Shown here: piece by piece, positions 22,799 through 35,094 of the stretch
How the letters are laid out: each line of letters starts with the position of its first letter
Numbering within the stretch: the first letter of the stretch is position 1
NCBI GenBank assembly: GCA_009193035.1
Contig: SWDT01000049.1
Coordinates: forward strand, 620,001 to 684,000
From: Halicephalobus mephisto
Lineage: Eukaryota > Nematoda > Chromadorea > Rhabditida > Panagrolaimidae
Reading direction: 5' to 3'
Length of the DNA stretch: 64,000 nt
Notes under the pieces: model-generated
Told to the model about the DNA's origin: nothing
The model's database searches: none
The model's input: the letters and a program-made list of their open reading frames with translations, nothing else
Program-made: the position numbers and the translations under genes

Positions 22799-25028
22799 TC
22801 AGAATTTGAAGCAGCTTTGTTGATGATAGTCAATATTGGCGGATTGGGATTGTTGATGATTGAAAAAAGAAGGTTGTTGAAAAGGACCGGCGGATTGAAT
22901 ACCGTTTGAATGAACGTAATTATTGAATTGATTAATTTGATCATTATAGCCGTTATAGTAGAAAGGGTAAACCGGAGCAGAGGCAGCCACAGGGGAACTA
23001 TGATGGCTGGAAGCGGAAGAAGGGCCAGGAAGTTGTTGATGATGATTGGAGTTGACCACAAGAGGCGGGGGTTTGTTCATTGAGGACCCGGTCAAGGAGC
23101 TTGAAGAGGACGACATCGAAGGTCCCGGAGGGGAAACCGCATGAGGTGAGTTCGTAGAGGATCCAGAAGACATCTCTGCCGTCGTCATGGGAGGATTTGC
23201 GGACAAGTCTAATCCCAAAGCGACTAATTCATTTCCAATTCTTCCAAGTTCTTCAGATTCGGCAAATCGATTTGTCTGAGTTTCTGCGTCGAGTTTGTTT
23301 TTCGAAGGAGAAGGGGGTTCTGGGGTAGCAGGGGTGTTTGTGACAACTTCAACAACAAATCTGTCCATCTGTTGAGCTCCAAACATTTTAGCCATTTGAA
23401 CGTTTTCTGCATAAAGAGTCGAAAGTTTCGTAACTCCAGGCAAAGTCAAAAGTAATCCAGCAAATCTGTTCGCTGCAGAACTGACACTTGCTGTTTTGTC
23501 ACGAATAGCCTGGAAAAGAGCAAGTTGGACTCGTTCCTTCACCATATTCAGCTGAATCGCCGTCTGTTCTGACATTCCTTTGAAATCTCCATCGAGGAAG
23601 ATCAGAGCCGTCAAAGCAGCTCTTTCTGTTTCATTCACCATAAATCTTCTGTACGGGACCACTACTTCATCAATGAGTTTCCCAATTATGTTATTTGCGA
23701 AGAACTGCATTTCGAACAAGTGCCGAGGAAGACATCTGGGAACAAGACTTCCGTTACAAAGAACAATAGTGTTTTCGTCTGAAGTCATCTGAGCAGTCGT
23801 TGTAGCTTTGTGAAAAGTACAAAAAGCTCCAAAACCATTCCTCAACATGATCATTTTTTCAGTGGTGTTTTCGATCTGGGCCAATTCGAAAAGACTGTTA
23901 ACCCAGTCCACCGCGAGCAAGACATAGGACCTCATGGCGTGGTTGAACTGGTCTACAGTAGCCACTCTGCCGGGTTCTCCAGGCATAGGAACCCGGAGAG
24001 AATTCAAAATAGTCGGAGAAGAAAGTAAACTGTAAGTATTTGAATCTGGATCTGGCTTGATTCTGACGAAGTTGTGATTGATTCCGATCGGAGAATTGAA
24101 GGAATTCTGGAGCTGGGCATTGTGATGTTTCATTTCGATGTCCACCATGTAGCTCAGAAGCATGTCTCCGTGATCCATGTAACTTAAATAATTGATTATT
24201 AATTGGGGAATTTTGTGACAAAACATACTTGATGTGATCAGCGCCTCCGGGACTCGGTAACGAAGAAGATTCTCTTTTCATTTTCCTTTTTCGAGGATTT
24301 TTTTGTTTTCCAATTACATCTCTGTCAGGACGAATTGCTAAAATTACAAATTAAAATTGATTATTTAAAAGTAACAAACCTTCTGGTTCCATCCCGACCT
24401 CCAGACAACGTCTGAATCTGCAGTGACGACAGGCGTTTCTCTGATCTTTGTCGATCAAGCACTTCGAGTTGAATCGGCACGAGTAGGTCTGACTAGACCG
24501 GATCGTCCGACGGAAGAAGCCTTTGCAGCCTAAAAATACATCATGTTAAAAACATTAAAAACTACGAAATTGTCCTGAGACAAATTTCCAAAATCAGAAA
24601 ATTCCAAAACATTTGTTTCAAATGATTCTAGAAAATTTTTATCAGAATTTAGAAGATTTCAAAAACTTACTAAATTTTAAAAGCTTCTAAAAATCTACAA
24701 GATTTTAGATAATTTCAAAAATCTGTAAAATTCTTAAATTTTTAAATTTTAAAAATCTATAAAATTCTTAAATTTTTAAATTTTAAAAATCTGTAAAATT
24801 CTTAAATTTTGAAAATCTGTGAAATTCTTAAATTTTAAAAATCTATGAAATTTTTAAATTTTAGAAATCTTCTACAATGACTTAGATGTCGAAAATCTTC
24901 CTTGATATTATAGTTTTCATTAAATTATAACTAAATAAATAAAAATTACCATAGCAAGCAGCGACTCCATAATGTTTTCCGGCGGATTTGTCTCCGCAGA
25001 CCATGCAGATTCCTTCCGACAGCTCCAT
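22799..25028 (-). CDS. Nuclear hormone receptor, HNF4-like (supplementary) type
   Basis: Four exons: 25028-24950, 24529-24380, 24337-24229, 24182-22799; phases close to 573 residues. The DNA-binding domain is complete: zinc 1 C8-C11-C25-C28, zinc 2 C44-C50-C60-C63, with P-box region CYGCKGFF and hinge AIRPDRDVIGKQKNPRKRK, typical of HNF4-like receptors. A ligand-binding domain spans about 170-400, including MVNETERAALTALIFLDGD and LPGVTKLSTLYAENVQM. It is followed by a long Ser/Pro/Gln/Asn-rich tail. Ligand-gated or constitutive transcription factor in the nucleus; metabolic roles are common in this group. The start is the first ATG after a TTTTTTTCAG acceptor (25047), which could be a trans-splice site; upstream coding exons cannot be excluded. 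Exact orthologue (nhr-31/-35/-49/-64/-69 group) not decided. Confidence 0.85.
24650..24870. repeat. Tandem repeat in nuclear receptor intron, about 35-bp unit
   Basis: About five to six copies of tttaaaaatctgtaaaattc plus ttaaattt lie inside the first intron (24530-24949) of the receptor gene. Confidence 0.6.
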
Positions 25029-25361
25029 GTTGGTGTGATTATGACCCTGAAAAAAATTAATGAAAAATGAACACAAAATTTACGTATTATTTGTCACGAA
25101 AATAAATACAAAAATTAACAAGTTTATATAATTTTCGGTTTTTATTAATTATGCAGACGTCTAGACTCAAAAAAACAGACAAAATGAAGATCACTATAAT
25201 TGAAAAAATTTGGATATTTCGATTTTTTTCTGAAAATTGGAACAAACATCTACCGAAAGTCATTTGACAAAAACGTGAAAGGCAAGTTTAAGAAAAAAAC
25301 TGAATTGTTTAAAAAAAAGAACAATTCTCATTCATAAACGAATGAATAACTATTTTCATTT

Positions 25362-27180
25362 TTTTGTTTTAAATAAACTTTGAGTAAGATTGAATTCTTT
25401 TATATTATTCTTTACACGTGAGCAATTGAACTTGTGATGTTTCTAGAAACTTCAAAATCATCGAAAAAGAATTTTACTTTAATCGAAAAATCTGAAAATT
25501 AGTTAAGTAAGTCCTAAACACAAAATGTGCCGCTTATTGGAGATAATCTAAATCCCAGGACTCCTCTAAGATGAGTAAGAATATTGAAGTAAAAACACTA
25601 TCTCTAGACCGTTTCTGAAAACTCCACTCGAGACCTAATTCTTAATTTTATTTTATAAATTATTTTATTTTTCCCATCTGTACTGATTCTAAAAATATAA
25701 AAACCAACAAAAATTAATTTTAATAAAAAATTTAAAATTATTAAATGAGTTCTGAACCGAAAATGAACTTTTCAGAAATGTTGTGAATTTGGTTTTTCAC
25801 TTTTGACGGACTGGCAATCTTGTCTTTTCCTGGGAATTTTTGAATTCAACTTTTCCCAAGCTGAATCCCTAAATTTTACATAAGCAAAAATGAAACAGAA
25901 AATGCACCAGCAGAGCCCGATGTGGATATGTTAAAATTAATGTTTTTATTTGAATAATTTCCTTATTATGAAAACGAGAAAAGTATAAAAAAAATAAAAA
26001 TTAAGAAAAAATTTAAAACATGTTGAATTTTAAATTTCTTCCTGGTTGAGAATTATTTAAGAGTTAATCTAAGGGGATAAAACTTAGGATTATCTTCTGA
26101 AAATAATAATATTGAAAATTCTGTGGAAAAAGAAACCTTAAAATTTTCAAAAATATCTTTAAAAAAATTTAAAAATTAACTTTTAAAAAATTTCACATTT
26201 TAAATTTTTTTGTTTTATTTCACATTTTAAATTTTTTGTGTTTTGGACTTGGAAGTTGGCTCATTTCGCAACAAAAATCTGTTTTTTTGAAGAACAATTT
26301 TCTTTCGAAATCGGGTATCCATTATTCCGCCATTTTTCTAAAAAATAAAATTCTTTAAAAAATAAATTTTTTTTAAAAAGTGAAATTTTTCTAAAAAGTA
26401 AAATTTAAAAAGAATGAAACTTTTTTAAAATGAAACTTTTTTAAAAATAAATTTTTTTTTAAAAAATGAAAGTTTTTTAAAAATTAAATTTTTTTAAAAA
26501 TAAAACTTTTTTTTAAAATGAAATTTTTTTTTAAATGAAATTTTTTTTAAAATGAATTTTTTTTTAAAATTAAATTTTTTTTAAAAATGAAAGCTTAAAA
26601 TTTCCGTTTTGAACAGTTATGAATAAAAAACTTATCCAAAAGTCCTTGAGACAATAATGATAATCCGAGTAAAAAACTTCAATTTATCCAGAGGGATTGT
26701 ATTAAAGGATTAAGTCGGATAAAAATTTCAGAAAAAACAAAATGGCCTTCGACAAAGGGATAAATTTTCTGTTCGAAAATTATTTAATGAGTTTTTTCTT
26801 TATAATTTCGCTTAAAATTAAATTTTTTGTTGGTTTTTATATTTTTAGAATCAGTACAGATGGGAAAAATAAAATAATTTATAAAATAAAATTAAGAATT
26901 AGGTCTCGAGTGGAGTTTTCAGAAACGGTCTGGAGATAGTGTTTTTACTTCAATATTCTTACTCATCTTAGAGGAGTCCTGGGATTTAGATTATCTCCAA
27001 TAAGCGGCACATTTTGTGTTTAGGACTTACTTAACTAATTTTCAGATTTTTCGATTAAAGTAAAATTCTTTTTCGATGATTTTGAAGTTTCTAGAAACAT
27101 CACAAGTTCAATTGCTCACGTGTAAAGAATAATATAAAAGAATTCAATTTTATTCAAAGTTTATTTAAAACAAAAAACTC
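25362..27180. mobile_element. Inverted-repeat element, about 355-bp arms
   Basis: The arm 25362-25715 and the arm 26826-27180 are nearly identical in reverse complement; shared landmarks are aatgtgccgcttattggaga and ccaggactcctctaagatg. The 1.1-kb interior is AT-rich and holds a homopolymer-like tract at 26330-26600. No transposase is seen. It starts about 330 bp upstream of the first receptor exon and may separate it from a promoter. Confidence 0.85.
26330..26600. repeat. Low-complexity A/T-run repeat
   Basis: Short units such as aaaatgaaattttttt recur many times with variable run lengths. It lies within the interior of the 25362-27180 element. Confidence 0.6.
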
Positions 27181-27560
27181 GTTTGAAAGGTCCCGAACGG
27201 AAAGCGCTACCTTTGATGAAATAACCCAAGGTTGATGTTTCTCCTTTAACTTAAAATTTCCCCATCAGAAGGAAAGAAAATAATGATTTTATTGGCCTTA
27301 ACATTTTCTGGTTTGTCTATCCGAAAAAAATCGATCGCGCAAAAGAACACGTTTTTTCTCGAAAGTTTTGTGGGACCTCGTTGACCTGAGAAAAAACTTG
27401 TTTTTATTTTGGCAACATTAGTTGAATAATTTTAAACTGAAATCAGATTAAATTTTCTTTCAAACAAAAAAGAATCTCGAAAAAAAAGAAAAATTGGATG
27501 CTAAAAACTAGACCGATGCCCTGTCCCGGACAAACACGCAATTTTTCGGCCCAGTCATTT
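27181..27560. promoter_or_regulatory. Unique, GC-richer segment; candidate regulatory region for the receptor
   Basis: Non-repetitive sequence outside the inverted repeat, about 2.2-2.5 kb upstream of the receptor start. It includes a cgttgacctgag direct-repeat half-site-like motif and gccctgtcccggacaaac. Function is inferred only from position and composition. Confidence 0.25.
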
Positions 27561-30300
27561 TTAATTTTTTTTCGACGAAAAAATGGCTGAAGAAATTGAA
27601 TATTATTGATTAAATAAATATGAAATCATTTTTCACATTATTAAATATTCAAAAGTGAAACTTATATAAATAAAAATATTTACAATGTTTCATTTTTTTT
27701 TAGAAAAAAACTGTCATCAAAATTGAGAAAATTGGACTTCAGGAAAGACAAACTTTTTTTTTTTTTTGCCAAAAGGATCTGTTTTTACAATGGAAATTTT
27801 GAAAGTTATTCAAGAGAAAAAACATACTATTATAAAAATTAAAAATCGGCGTTGCTAAGGAAATTTCTCGACGCGAATTTCCGGAATATTTTGGAAAGTT
27901 TCAGAATTTTAAATTTATGATATTAATTCCAATTTTTTACTACCTTTTAGAAGAATTCAGAGTTTTTATGAGATTTATGAAGATAATAGAATTTTTTATA
28001 AGATTCCGGAGGGAATTTAGAAGTTTTTAGATTCTAGAAGGGAATTCAGAAGTTTTTAAATTTCTAAAAGAATTCAGAAGTTTTTAAATTTTAGAAGAAT
28101 TTAGAAGTTTTCAGATTTTAGAAGAATTCAGAATTTTTTAAATTTCTAAAAGAATTTAGAAGTTTTTAGATTTTAGAAGAATTTAGAATTTTTGAGAACT
28201 TTTAGATTTCCAAAAGGAATTCAGAAGTTTTTAGATTCTAAAAAAATTCAGAAACTTCTGTGATATTTATGAATGTTTTGGAATCTTTTACAAAAATATG
28301 GAAGATTTCAGAAGCTTCTGCAAAATTCTAAAAACTTGCGAACTATTCCACAAAAATCTAAAAACTTTGGAAATTTTACTTTTAGAAACAAAAATAAAAA
28401 ATATTTTTTTAAATTTTCTAAACACAAATTTCCGTGATTTTCTAAAAATTTTCAGAATTTCGATTTTAGACATTTCGAAAGTCCTGTTTAAATTTTGAAA
28501 GATTTTAGGTTTTACAAAAAATCGATTATAATTGAATAAATGTAAATGATGAAAAGGCAAAATTGAAATGGAAGAGGATAAGCTCATTTCCATTTTTCTC
28601 TGTCAAATAAGGTTTGCACGAAAATGGTTAATTCTGAAACACGATATGAGGTTTGATTAAGAAAGTTGAAAACACAAAATCTCAAAAAAGAAAAATTTAG
28701 CCACTGGCATTTTAATGAGATCCTTTGGGATTGGCAAAAGCGGCTAAATGACACGATCAACGACTTTGAAAAAAACTTGCAACTTTGACAAAAATAAAAT
28801 TTTCGAATTTTTATAAAACTGAATTTCGATACAGATGTTTTCAATTAAAATACGGTAGAAAATATAAACTCTATTAAGAATCTGGCAAAAATGAATTTTC
28901 ATAGAGTCTTTTAATCCAAGACGAAAGAGGGTGGTCATCTGGATAATCTGGGTCTTGACGTTACTGAAATGCCGTCAGTTATCACAAGTTAAAAGTGTTC
29001 GACCTATAAATCCAGATTTGAAGCCGCTTTGAAGGAATTGCGCACATATCTTCTAAGATAAACCTCCTTAAATCTGCAAAAACGGATAATTGGGACAATT
29101 ACGCAGAAGCTGAACTAGGATTAAATTGTTGCGCAAGTGTGCCATGGATTTGGATCACTGCCATGACCTCAATTTGATGTCAAACTGTTCCGCAAAAAAT
29201 TTTTGATAAGACTCGTTTTTTATTTTTCCTTTAGCAACAAATGCTCTCTGAGGACCGACACGCCCGAAGGCCGGCACAAGTCGGTACCAGCCAAGTTGCC
29301 CCAGGGCATATAACAACGAAACAAGTGCAAAAAATGAAAGAATGCTGTCTTTAGAGTTTTTTGGACATTGTCAAGTATGAAAGAAAGCTGGAGGATAAGC
29401 AACAATTCGATAAAAACGGGTTCGGATTTAAAAATTAAATTTAATTCGAAATTTTTCGGAAAAAATAAAATTAACGTGTCGTAAATTACTTTAATACCGT
29501 AATCAAAGTTTCTGTTCAAGACAAAAAAGGAAACAATTACGGTAAAAATAAATTACTAAAATGATTTTTCTCGTTAATTATCTGTGTTTTTTTAATTTAA
29601 AAAATAAAGTTTTAAAAATTACAAATTTAAATTTTTTAGATTTTTTAAACATGAATTTTCAAAAGTTTTAAAAATTTAGGATCTTTGGTTTCAAAAATTT
29701 AAAATAAATTCCGAACAATGGTGTAAATTTTTATGAAATCCAAAAAGCTTTAAAATCTTCTATGGAATTCGAGAAGGATTTTAGAAAATTTAGAAAAATT
29801 TATGAAATTAAGGAAAATTTAGAAACTTATAAAATTTAAAAAATTTTTAGAAAATTTTATGAAATTTAAAAATTTAGAAAATTTTATAAAATTAAAAAAA
29901 ATTTTTGGAAACTTCTACAATATTTAGAAAGGATTCAGATTTTTATGAAATTAAAAAAGAATTCTAGAAAAATTCAAAAACTTACGAGATTCTGAAAGTT
30001 TTCGAAATTTTCTAATAAATTTAAGATTTCGAAATTTCTTAATAAGTTTTAAAAACTTTCATAAACTTTTATGAAATTCAAAAATCCCCCAAACTAGTAA
30101 ATTTTGGAAGATTTTTGAAATTTTTTCTAAAATTTATGTTTTCTAAAAATCCCACTGAATTTTGGGATTTTTCAGGAAGTTTTTAAAAATTCCAAAATCT
30201 TCCACATTTGGAAAATTCTGAAAATTTTATGGATTTTTGGTTTCAAATATATCACGTATATTTTTTTTAAAAATAATTCAAAGTTTCTTCGTTATCTGTG
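27561..30300. other. Gene-free AT-rich stretch with short tandem repeats
   Basis: 28010-28260 carries about nine copies of a unit of about 30 bp with gaattcagaagtttttag. 29640-30200 is a similar aaatttagaaa-rich stretch. A GC-rich patch at 29230-29345 (cgcccgaaggccggcac, gccccagggcatataa) stands out. No supported gene was found on either strand. Confidence 0.45.
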
Positions 30301-30304
30301 TATT

Positions 30305-30479
30305 CAAAAATTTAGGCCAGTTGAGAAATACACTAATGAGCGTTTTAAAACGAGGAAGTTGTAACGAGATTTTTGTGTTGAAGCTTATTATGTCAAATCC
30401 CAACGTTTACGATGAGATAATTGGAGTTTTGGGCCACTTAGCACAGTTTCAACAAGATGTACTTTCGAAACAAAAATAA
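30305..30479 (+). CDS. Candidate terminal exon, unknown protein
   Basis: After a good acceptor (aaaaatttag at 30304) an open frame of 57 codons runs to a TAA. It is compositionally protein-like: MSVLKRGSCNEIF, SNPNVYDEIIGVLGHLAQF, ending DVLSKQK. No upstream exon could be assigned and no family is recognised. It could be a relic exon in the repeat desert. Confidence 0.3.
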
Positions 30480-30649
30480 AATTAATAATTACAAATAAAA
30501 TTATAAAAGTAAAAATTCAAAAAAATTGACTTTGGATTATTTTTTAAATAATCGTAAAAAAGTAATTTGTCGTTTGGAAGTTATTTGGTAAATTTAATTT
30601 TTATTTTCACTGAAAATTGAATTATTTCTTAGACATTTTTCTCTTGTTA

Positions 30650-31405
30650 AAATATATGTAAAAATTTTTAAATATTCAAAATCAATAAAAAAATAAAAAT
30701 ATTTAAAATTTAAAAAAAATAAAAATATTTAAAATTTAAAAAAATACAAAAATTCGAAAATTAAAAAAAAATAAAAATATTTAAAATTTAAAAAAAATAC
30801 AAAAATTAACAAAAAAATAAAAATATTTAAAATTAAAAAAAAAATAAAAATTAACAAAAAAAAATTCAATTTTATATTTAATATTTTTTTAAATTTATTT
30901 TTTATTTTTTTTAAATTAAAAAACGATTTTTAGAATTTATTTTTATTTGAAATTTAAATTTCCTTATTTTTATATATAATGTGAAAAAAGTCTAAAAACT
31001 ATAAAAATTAACGATAAACAAGTTTTTGATTGGAATTTTATGTTTGACTTTTTATTTTCCATCGAAATCGTTTTGTTTTTTTATTAAAACATATGTAGGA
31101 TTGTAGAATACATATGGCAAATTCTAAAAATATAAAAATTGTAAAAACAATAAGAATTTTATTCAAATTTAAATTTTTAAAAATTATTAAATGAGTTTTG
31201 AAAAAAGTTTTCGAATTTTTGAATTAATTTTAAATAAAATTTTTAAATTAATTTTAAATAAAATTTTTGAATTAATTTTAAATATAATTTTTAAATAAAT
31301 TTTAAATATAATTTTTAAATAAATTTTAAATATAATTTTTAAATTAATTTTAAATAAAATTTTTAAATTAATTTTAAATAATATATTTGTTAAAATTTTA
31401 GACAA
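30650..31405. repeat. Low-complexity and short tandem repeats
   Basis: 30660-30880 holds many copies of aaaaataaaaatatttaaaa. 31190-31400 holds about nine copies of a 24-bp unit, aattttaaataaaattttta. The minus-strand frame over the latter reads as a simple repeat peptide and is an artefact. Confidence 0.7.
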
Positions 31406-31592
31406 ACATCAACAACCATATTTCCGGTGACATTTTATATCTGAAAATTTCAAAAATAAAAATAAACAACTGGAAATAATGAATTTACTTGCGCGACTGG
31501 CACTAACAACCAGTGCCAAAGCTCATCAAACAGTCGACGTCAAAATCAAAGTTAAATTTTTCTATGAAAATTAAGTAAGGGGAATTGTTTAA

Positions 31593-32020
31593 ATGTTGCA
31601 AGCAAAGTGCAGATTTCACAATTTTTATAAATAAAAAAATATTAAAATATCAATTAGAATGTTGCAAGCAGAGTGCAGATTTTACAATTTTTATAAATAA
31701 AAAATATTAAAATACCGATCGGAATGTTGCAAGCAGAGTGCAGATTTTGTTTCACAATTTTTATAAATAAAAAATATAAAAATATCGACTGAAATGTTGC
31801 AAGCAAAGTGCAGATTTCACAATTTTTATAAATACAAATATAAAAATATCGATTCAAATGTTGCAAGCAAAGTGCAGATTTCACAATTTTTATAAATAAA
31901 AAATATAAAAATATCGACTGAAATGTTGCAAGCAGAGTGCAGATTTTGTTTCACAATTTTTATAAATACAAATATAAAAATATCGACTAAAATGTTGCAA
32001 GCAAAGTGCAGATTTTATCC
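31593..32020. repeat. Minisatellite, about 66-bp unit, seven copies
   Basis: The motif atgttgcaagcaaagtgcag starts at 31593, 31659, 31724, 31794, 31858, 31923 and 31992 (spacings 66, 65, 70, 64, 65, 69). The longer copies carry a small internal insertion (tttgtttcac). Very homogeneous, so probably young. Confidence 0.9.
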
Positions 32021-32107
32021 TATTTTCGATTTTGATGTCGACTTTTTTATAAGCCTCGACACAAATTTAAAAAATCCAAATTATTAAAAGTAAGCTATGT
32101 CTAAAAG

Positions 32108-32227
32108 ATGACAAAAGTCGGAACAAAATACGGCAGAAAGATTGTAGAGATGATGCAACTTTTCATTGGAAAAGGGGATCGTAAAATCTGTCAATACCTG
32201 ATCGAGAAGGTTGGAAATTCATTATAG
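32108..32227 (+). CDS. Short open frame, candidate first exon
   Basis: ATG to TAG, 39 residues starting MTKVGTKYGRKIVEMMQLF. Composition is protein-like and GC-richer than its repeat surroundings; it lies between two satellite arrays. An AAG/GTTGG near the end could be a donor. No family is recognised and no partner exon was found. Confidence 0.25.
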   Translation: MTKVGTKYGRKIVEMMQLFIGKGDRKICQYLIEKVGNSL

Positions 32228-32271
32228 GTCGTTAAGATCAAAACTTGAAGGTAATTCCTATTTTTCGAACG

Positions 32272-32690
32272 CACATTGCGCGCAACCCGGGGGCAAGCTG
32301 CCGAAGAAATTTTTAAAATTTACATAAAAAATTTCTATATTTCATTAATAGCATCCTAAATTTATTAAAATATTCATTACAAAATTATTTTCAAATTTTA
32401 GAACGCACGTTGCGCGCAGCTCGGGGGCAAGCTGCTAAAAAAATTTTTTAACTTTACATAAAAAAACTTTTATATTTCATTAATAGCATCCTAAATTTGT
32501 TAAACTATACACTACTAAATTATCTTCAAATTTCAGAATGCATATTGCATGCAACCTGAGCGCGAGCTGTCAAAGAAAGTTTTTTAATTTATATAAAAAG
32601 ATATTCAATTTCATTAATAATACTTTAGAATTATTTAACATGTACTATTAAATTATTATCAAATTTCAAAATTCATATTGCACATGAGCA
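32272..32690. repeat. Decaying tandem repeat, about 133-bp unit, four copies
   Basis: Copies begin near 32272, 32404, 32538 and 32670 with gcacattgcgcgcaac and successively degraded forms. The first two share gggggcaagctgc almost exactly; the third and fourth lose GC pairs in order. Confidence 0.75.
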
Positions 32691-32694
32691 AAAC

Positions 32695-33554
32695 ACGAAT
32701 TGTCAGTGCAAAACTAGCTAATTTTTCATTTAAAAAAACGAATATCTCATTTTTCTACAATTTTTTTTCATCTTTAATCAAAAAGTTTCAATTTACGTAA
32801 GAAATCACATTTTTCATCATCTGCAAAAGGATTTCCCTATTTGATGATCTTGACATCATTAATCCTAATAATTGTATGACCAAAATCGGCTCAACTGTCG
32901 TCATCTAGAAAATCTATGCAGCTTTCTGAAATTCTTGAAAAAAGAGATTTTAGTTACAAGAGTTTAAGAGATAATCGGATAAGTAATAAGTTTTGCATTT
33001 ACTTGATGGGATAAAACGGGATTAAGATTTGAATTATATTTGTTATTGACGACAATTGTGGATTTTGATGAGATTATCTACAAGAACGATGATTAAAGCG
33101 AATATTGCTGAATTCGAGAAATTATCAATAAAACAAACAAAATAGAAACAAAAAATGGGGTGACTTCTTATCAACGTCAAAAACGGAATGACCTCTGTTA
33201 TCTCGGTGTTTCCCTCCGGCCTTGCCCGATAGTTCGAAGGGCTTGGATCTTTAAATTTCTGAACAAGATATGGATCAATCAATAAAAACCACGTTGACTA
33301 AAACCGTTATCATCAAATTGAAGAAAAACAACGTGGTTATCGAAAAAAAAAGTTTATTTTTTCGTTGAAGGGGATCTAGCACTTAGATTGCACCGATCTG
33401 AACAGAAAAATGTCAATCGAATGGTTTATTGCTCTGACTTTCATCACAGAAGGAATCACGTTGTTTCAGGTTTACAACAAAAAATAGATTGATTTTGATG
33501 ACGAAAAAATATCAGAGAGAAAATTTTATTTTTAAGAGAAAAATCGCCATCAAA
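32695..33554. other. Non-repetitive stretch with two weak open frames
   Basis: A minus-strand frame of 79 codons (33043-33282) starts MIDPYLVQKFKDPSPSNYRA and has a GC-richer 5' part (33170-33265), but no domain and no start context. A plus-strand ATG at 33410 opens 24 codons (MSIEWFIALTFITEG) ending near a CAG/GTTTAC donor-like site. Neither is strong enough for a gene call. A 10-bp inverted pair (aaccacgttg/caacgtggtt) lies near 33288-33345. Confidence 0.3.
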
Positions 33555-33965
33555 TATACACAAGAAAAAGCCTAATTTTTAACCCCCGTAACAATTAGGA
33601 AATGTAATAAAAATATAACACAATTGTCATATTTTTTAATATTAGGCATTTGTGACGAAAATTTAAAAATAATAGTGACGATTTATATTTGTTACTGAAT
33701 TCAAAGTTATGTTTTTTTGTGTTGATATCGGTGGATTGAATATGATATATAGATACATTAAAAAGGCTCTGATTTCTTAGATACATTAGATCCTATATAT
33801 AATCCCAATAAGTCACACAAAAAACGTAATTTCTATCTCCGTAACAACTGTGAAATGTAGCACAATCGTCTTTTTTTAATATTTGACTTTTCTGACGAAA
33901 AATAAAAATTAATAGTGACGATTCGTATTTGTTATTGAATTTTAAGTTATACTTCTTTTTGTGAA
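33555..33965 (-). mobile_element. Two MITE-B copies
   Basis: Copies at about 33555-33725 and 33810-33960, each with ..gtaacaa..tgaaatgta, tgacgaaaat and aagttat..tttttgtg, separated by a spacer of about 90 bp with tagatacattagatcc. The same block with the same spacer recurs in the opposite orientation at 41680-42310. Confidence 0.75.
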
Positions 33966-34359
33966 CCAATTTTAATTTCTTCGAAAAAGTCAAAGATTGT
34001 AAAACTAAAAAATTTATAAACTTTAGTTTAGTACTATAGTTACTTGTGCCAAATTCGCCACCTGTGGCATTTATTAATACTTGTTTCATCTGCTTTCGTT
34101 ATTACTGTAAACTACAAACATAACTAACAGATAGAAAGATGGAATTTCGAAATTGTTCTCAAAAAAATAATAAAGGTTACAGTAAGAAAGAAAATCCGAA
34201 TTTGACCCTAAAGATCTTAACGAGTAGTTAGTTATTCATTGTAGTAACTATTTTTGTATTTTCTAGTGCAATTGAAAATGAAAACACAAAAATTTCAAAA
34301 ATAGGAAGAAAATTGCTTCTTGTGTAACTAGCTATAACGTCAAAGGGATAATTTTCTCA

Positions 34360-34845
34360 AGGAACAAAACGCCAAAGAAAAAATAAGTAACAGAAAATTA
34401 AAAAGATTATCTTCAAAAAGAATATAATGCTAAAAAGACATTTTAAATAACACAATGTGGAAATAGTAATTTTTACAGGTGTCAGGATATTAAAAAATTT
34501 CGTAGACAATATAATGCCGATGATTTAATTTTCATAAGAAACTGAACGCCAAAAAATTAATTTTCACAAAGAACGTAATGCCAAGGATTAGATTTTCATA
34601 AAGAATATAACATTAAAATTAATTTTCATAAAGAACATAATGCCAAAAAATTAATTTTTACAAGGAACAGCACGCCAAAAAATTAATTTTCATAAAGAAT
34701 AGAACGCCAAAGATTTGATTTACATAAAAAACAGAACGCCAAAAAATTAATTTTCATAAAAAACAGAACGCCAAAAAATTAATTTTTATAAAGAACAAAA
34801 CGCCAAAAAATTAATTTTTATAAGGAACAAAACGCCAAAAAATAA
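34360..34845. repeat. Tandem repeat, about 33-bp unit
   Basis: About thirteen copies of a unit built from aaagaacaraacgccaaaa and aattaattttcata; the 3' copies (34640-34845) are the most alike. The stretch 33966-34359 before it shows nothing recognisable. Confidence 0.8.
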
Positions 34846-35094
34846 CAAAAAAAATATCAATGATTTTTGATTTAAAATGGATTACTAAATGCACTTGAAT
34901 ATTTAAAAAAGTGAATGTTTGCAGATATGCACATAAGCAGTTAAACGAAGTCTACTTTCAATATTAGGAAAGTTGTACTCAGTGTCATGTCAAAGCTTAA
35001 TTTCACATTAACTTTGCTGCGGCACAGACCAGATATTCGAGAGTTCACTCCTTGAACTTTTTAATTCTAAAAAATATAAAATTAAAAAAAAATA

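Noticed and set aside
31187..31405. Minus-strand repeat peptide rich in Lys/Ile/Phe
   Set aside because: Translation of a 24-bp AT-rich tandem repeat.
31498..31518. Short perfect hairpin (tggcact/agtgcca) as a microRNA
   Set aside because: A 7-bp stem is far too short for a pre-miRNA and the flanks do not extend it.
31654..31884. Minus-strand frame with repeated Cys-containing motif
   Set aside because: Translation of the 66-bp minisatellite.
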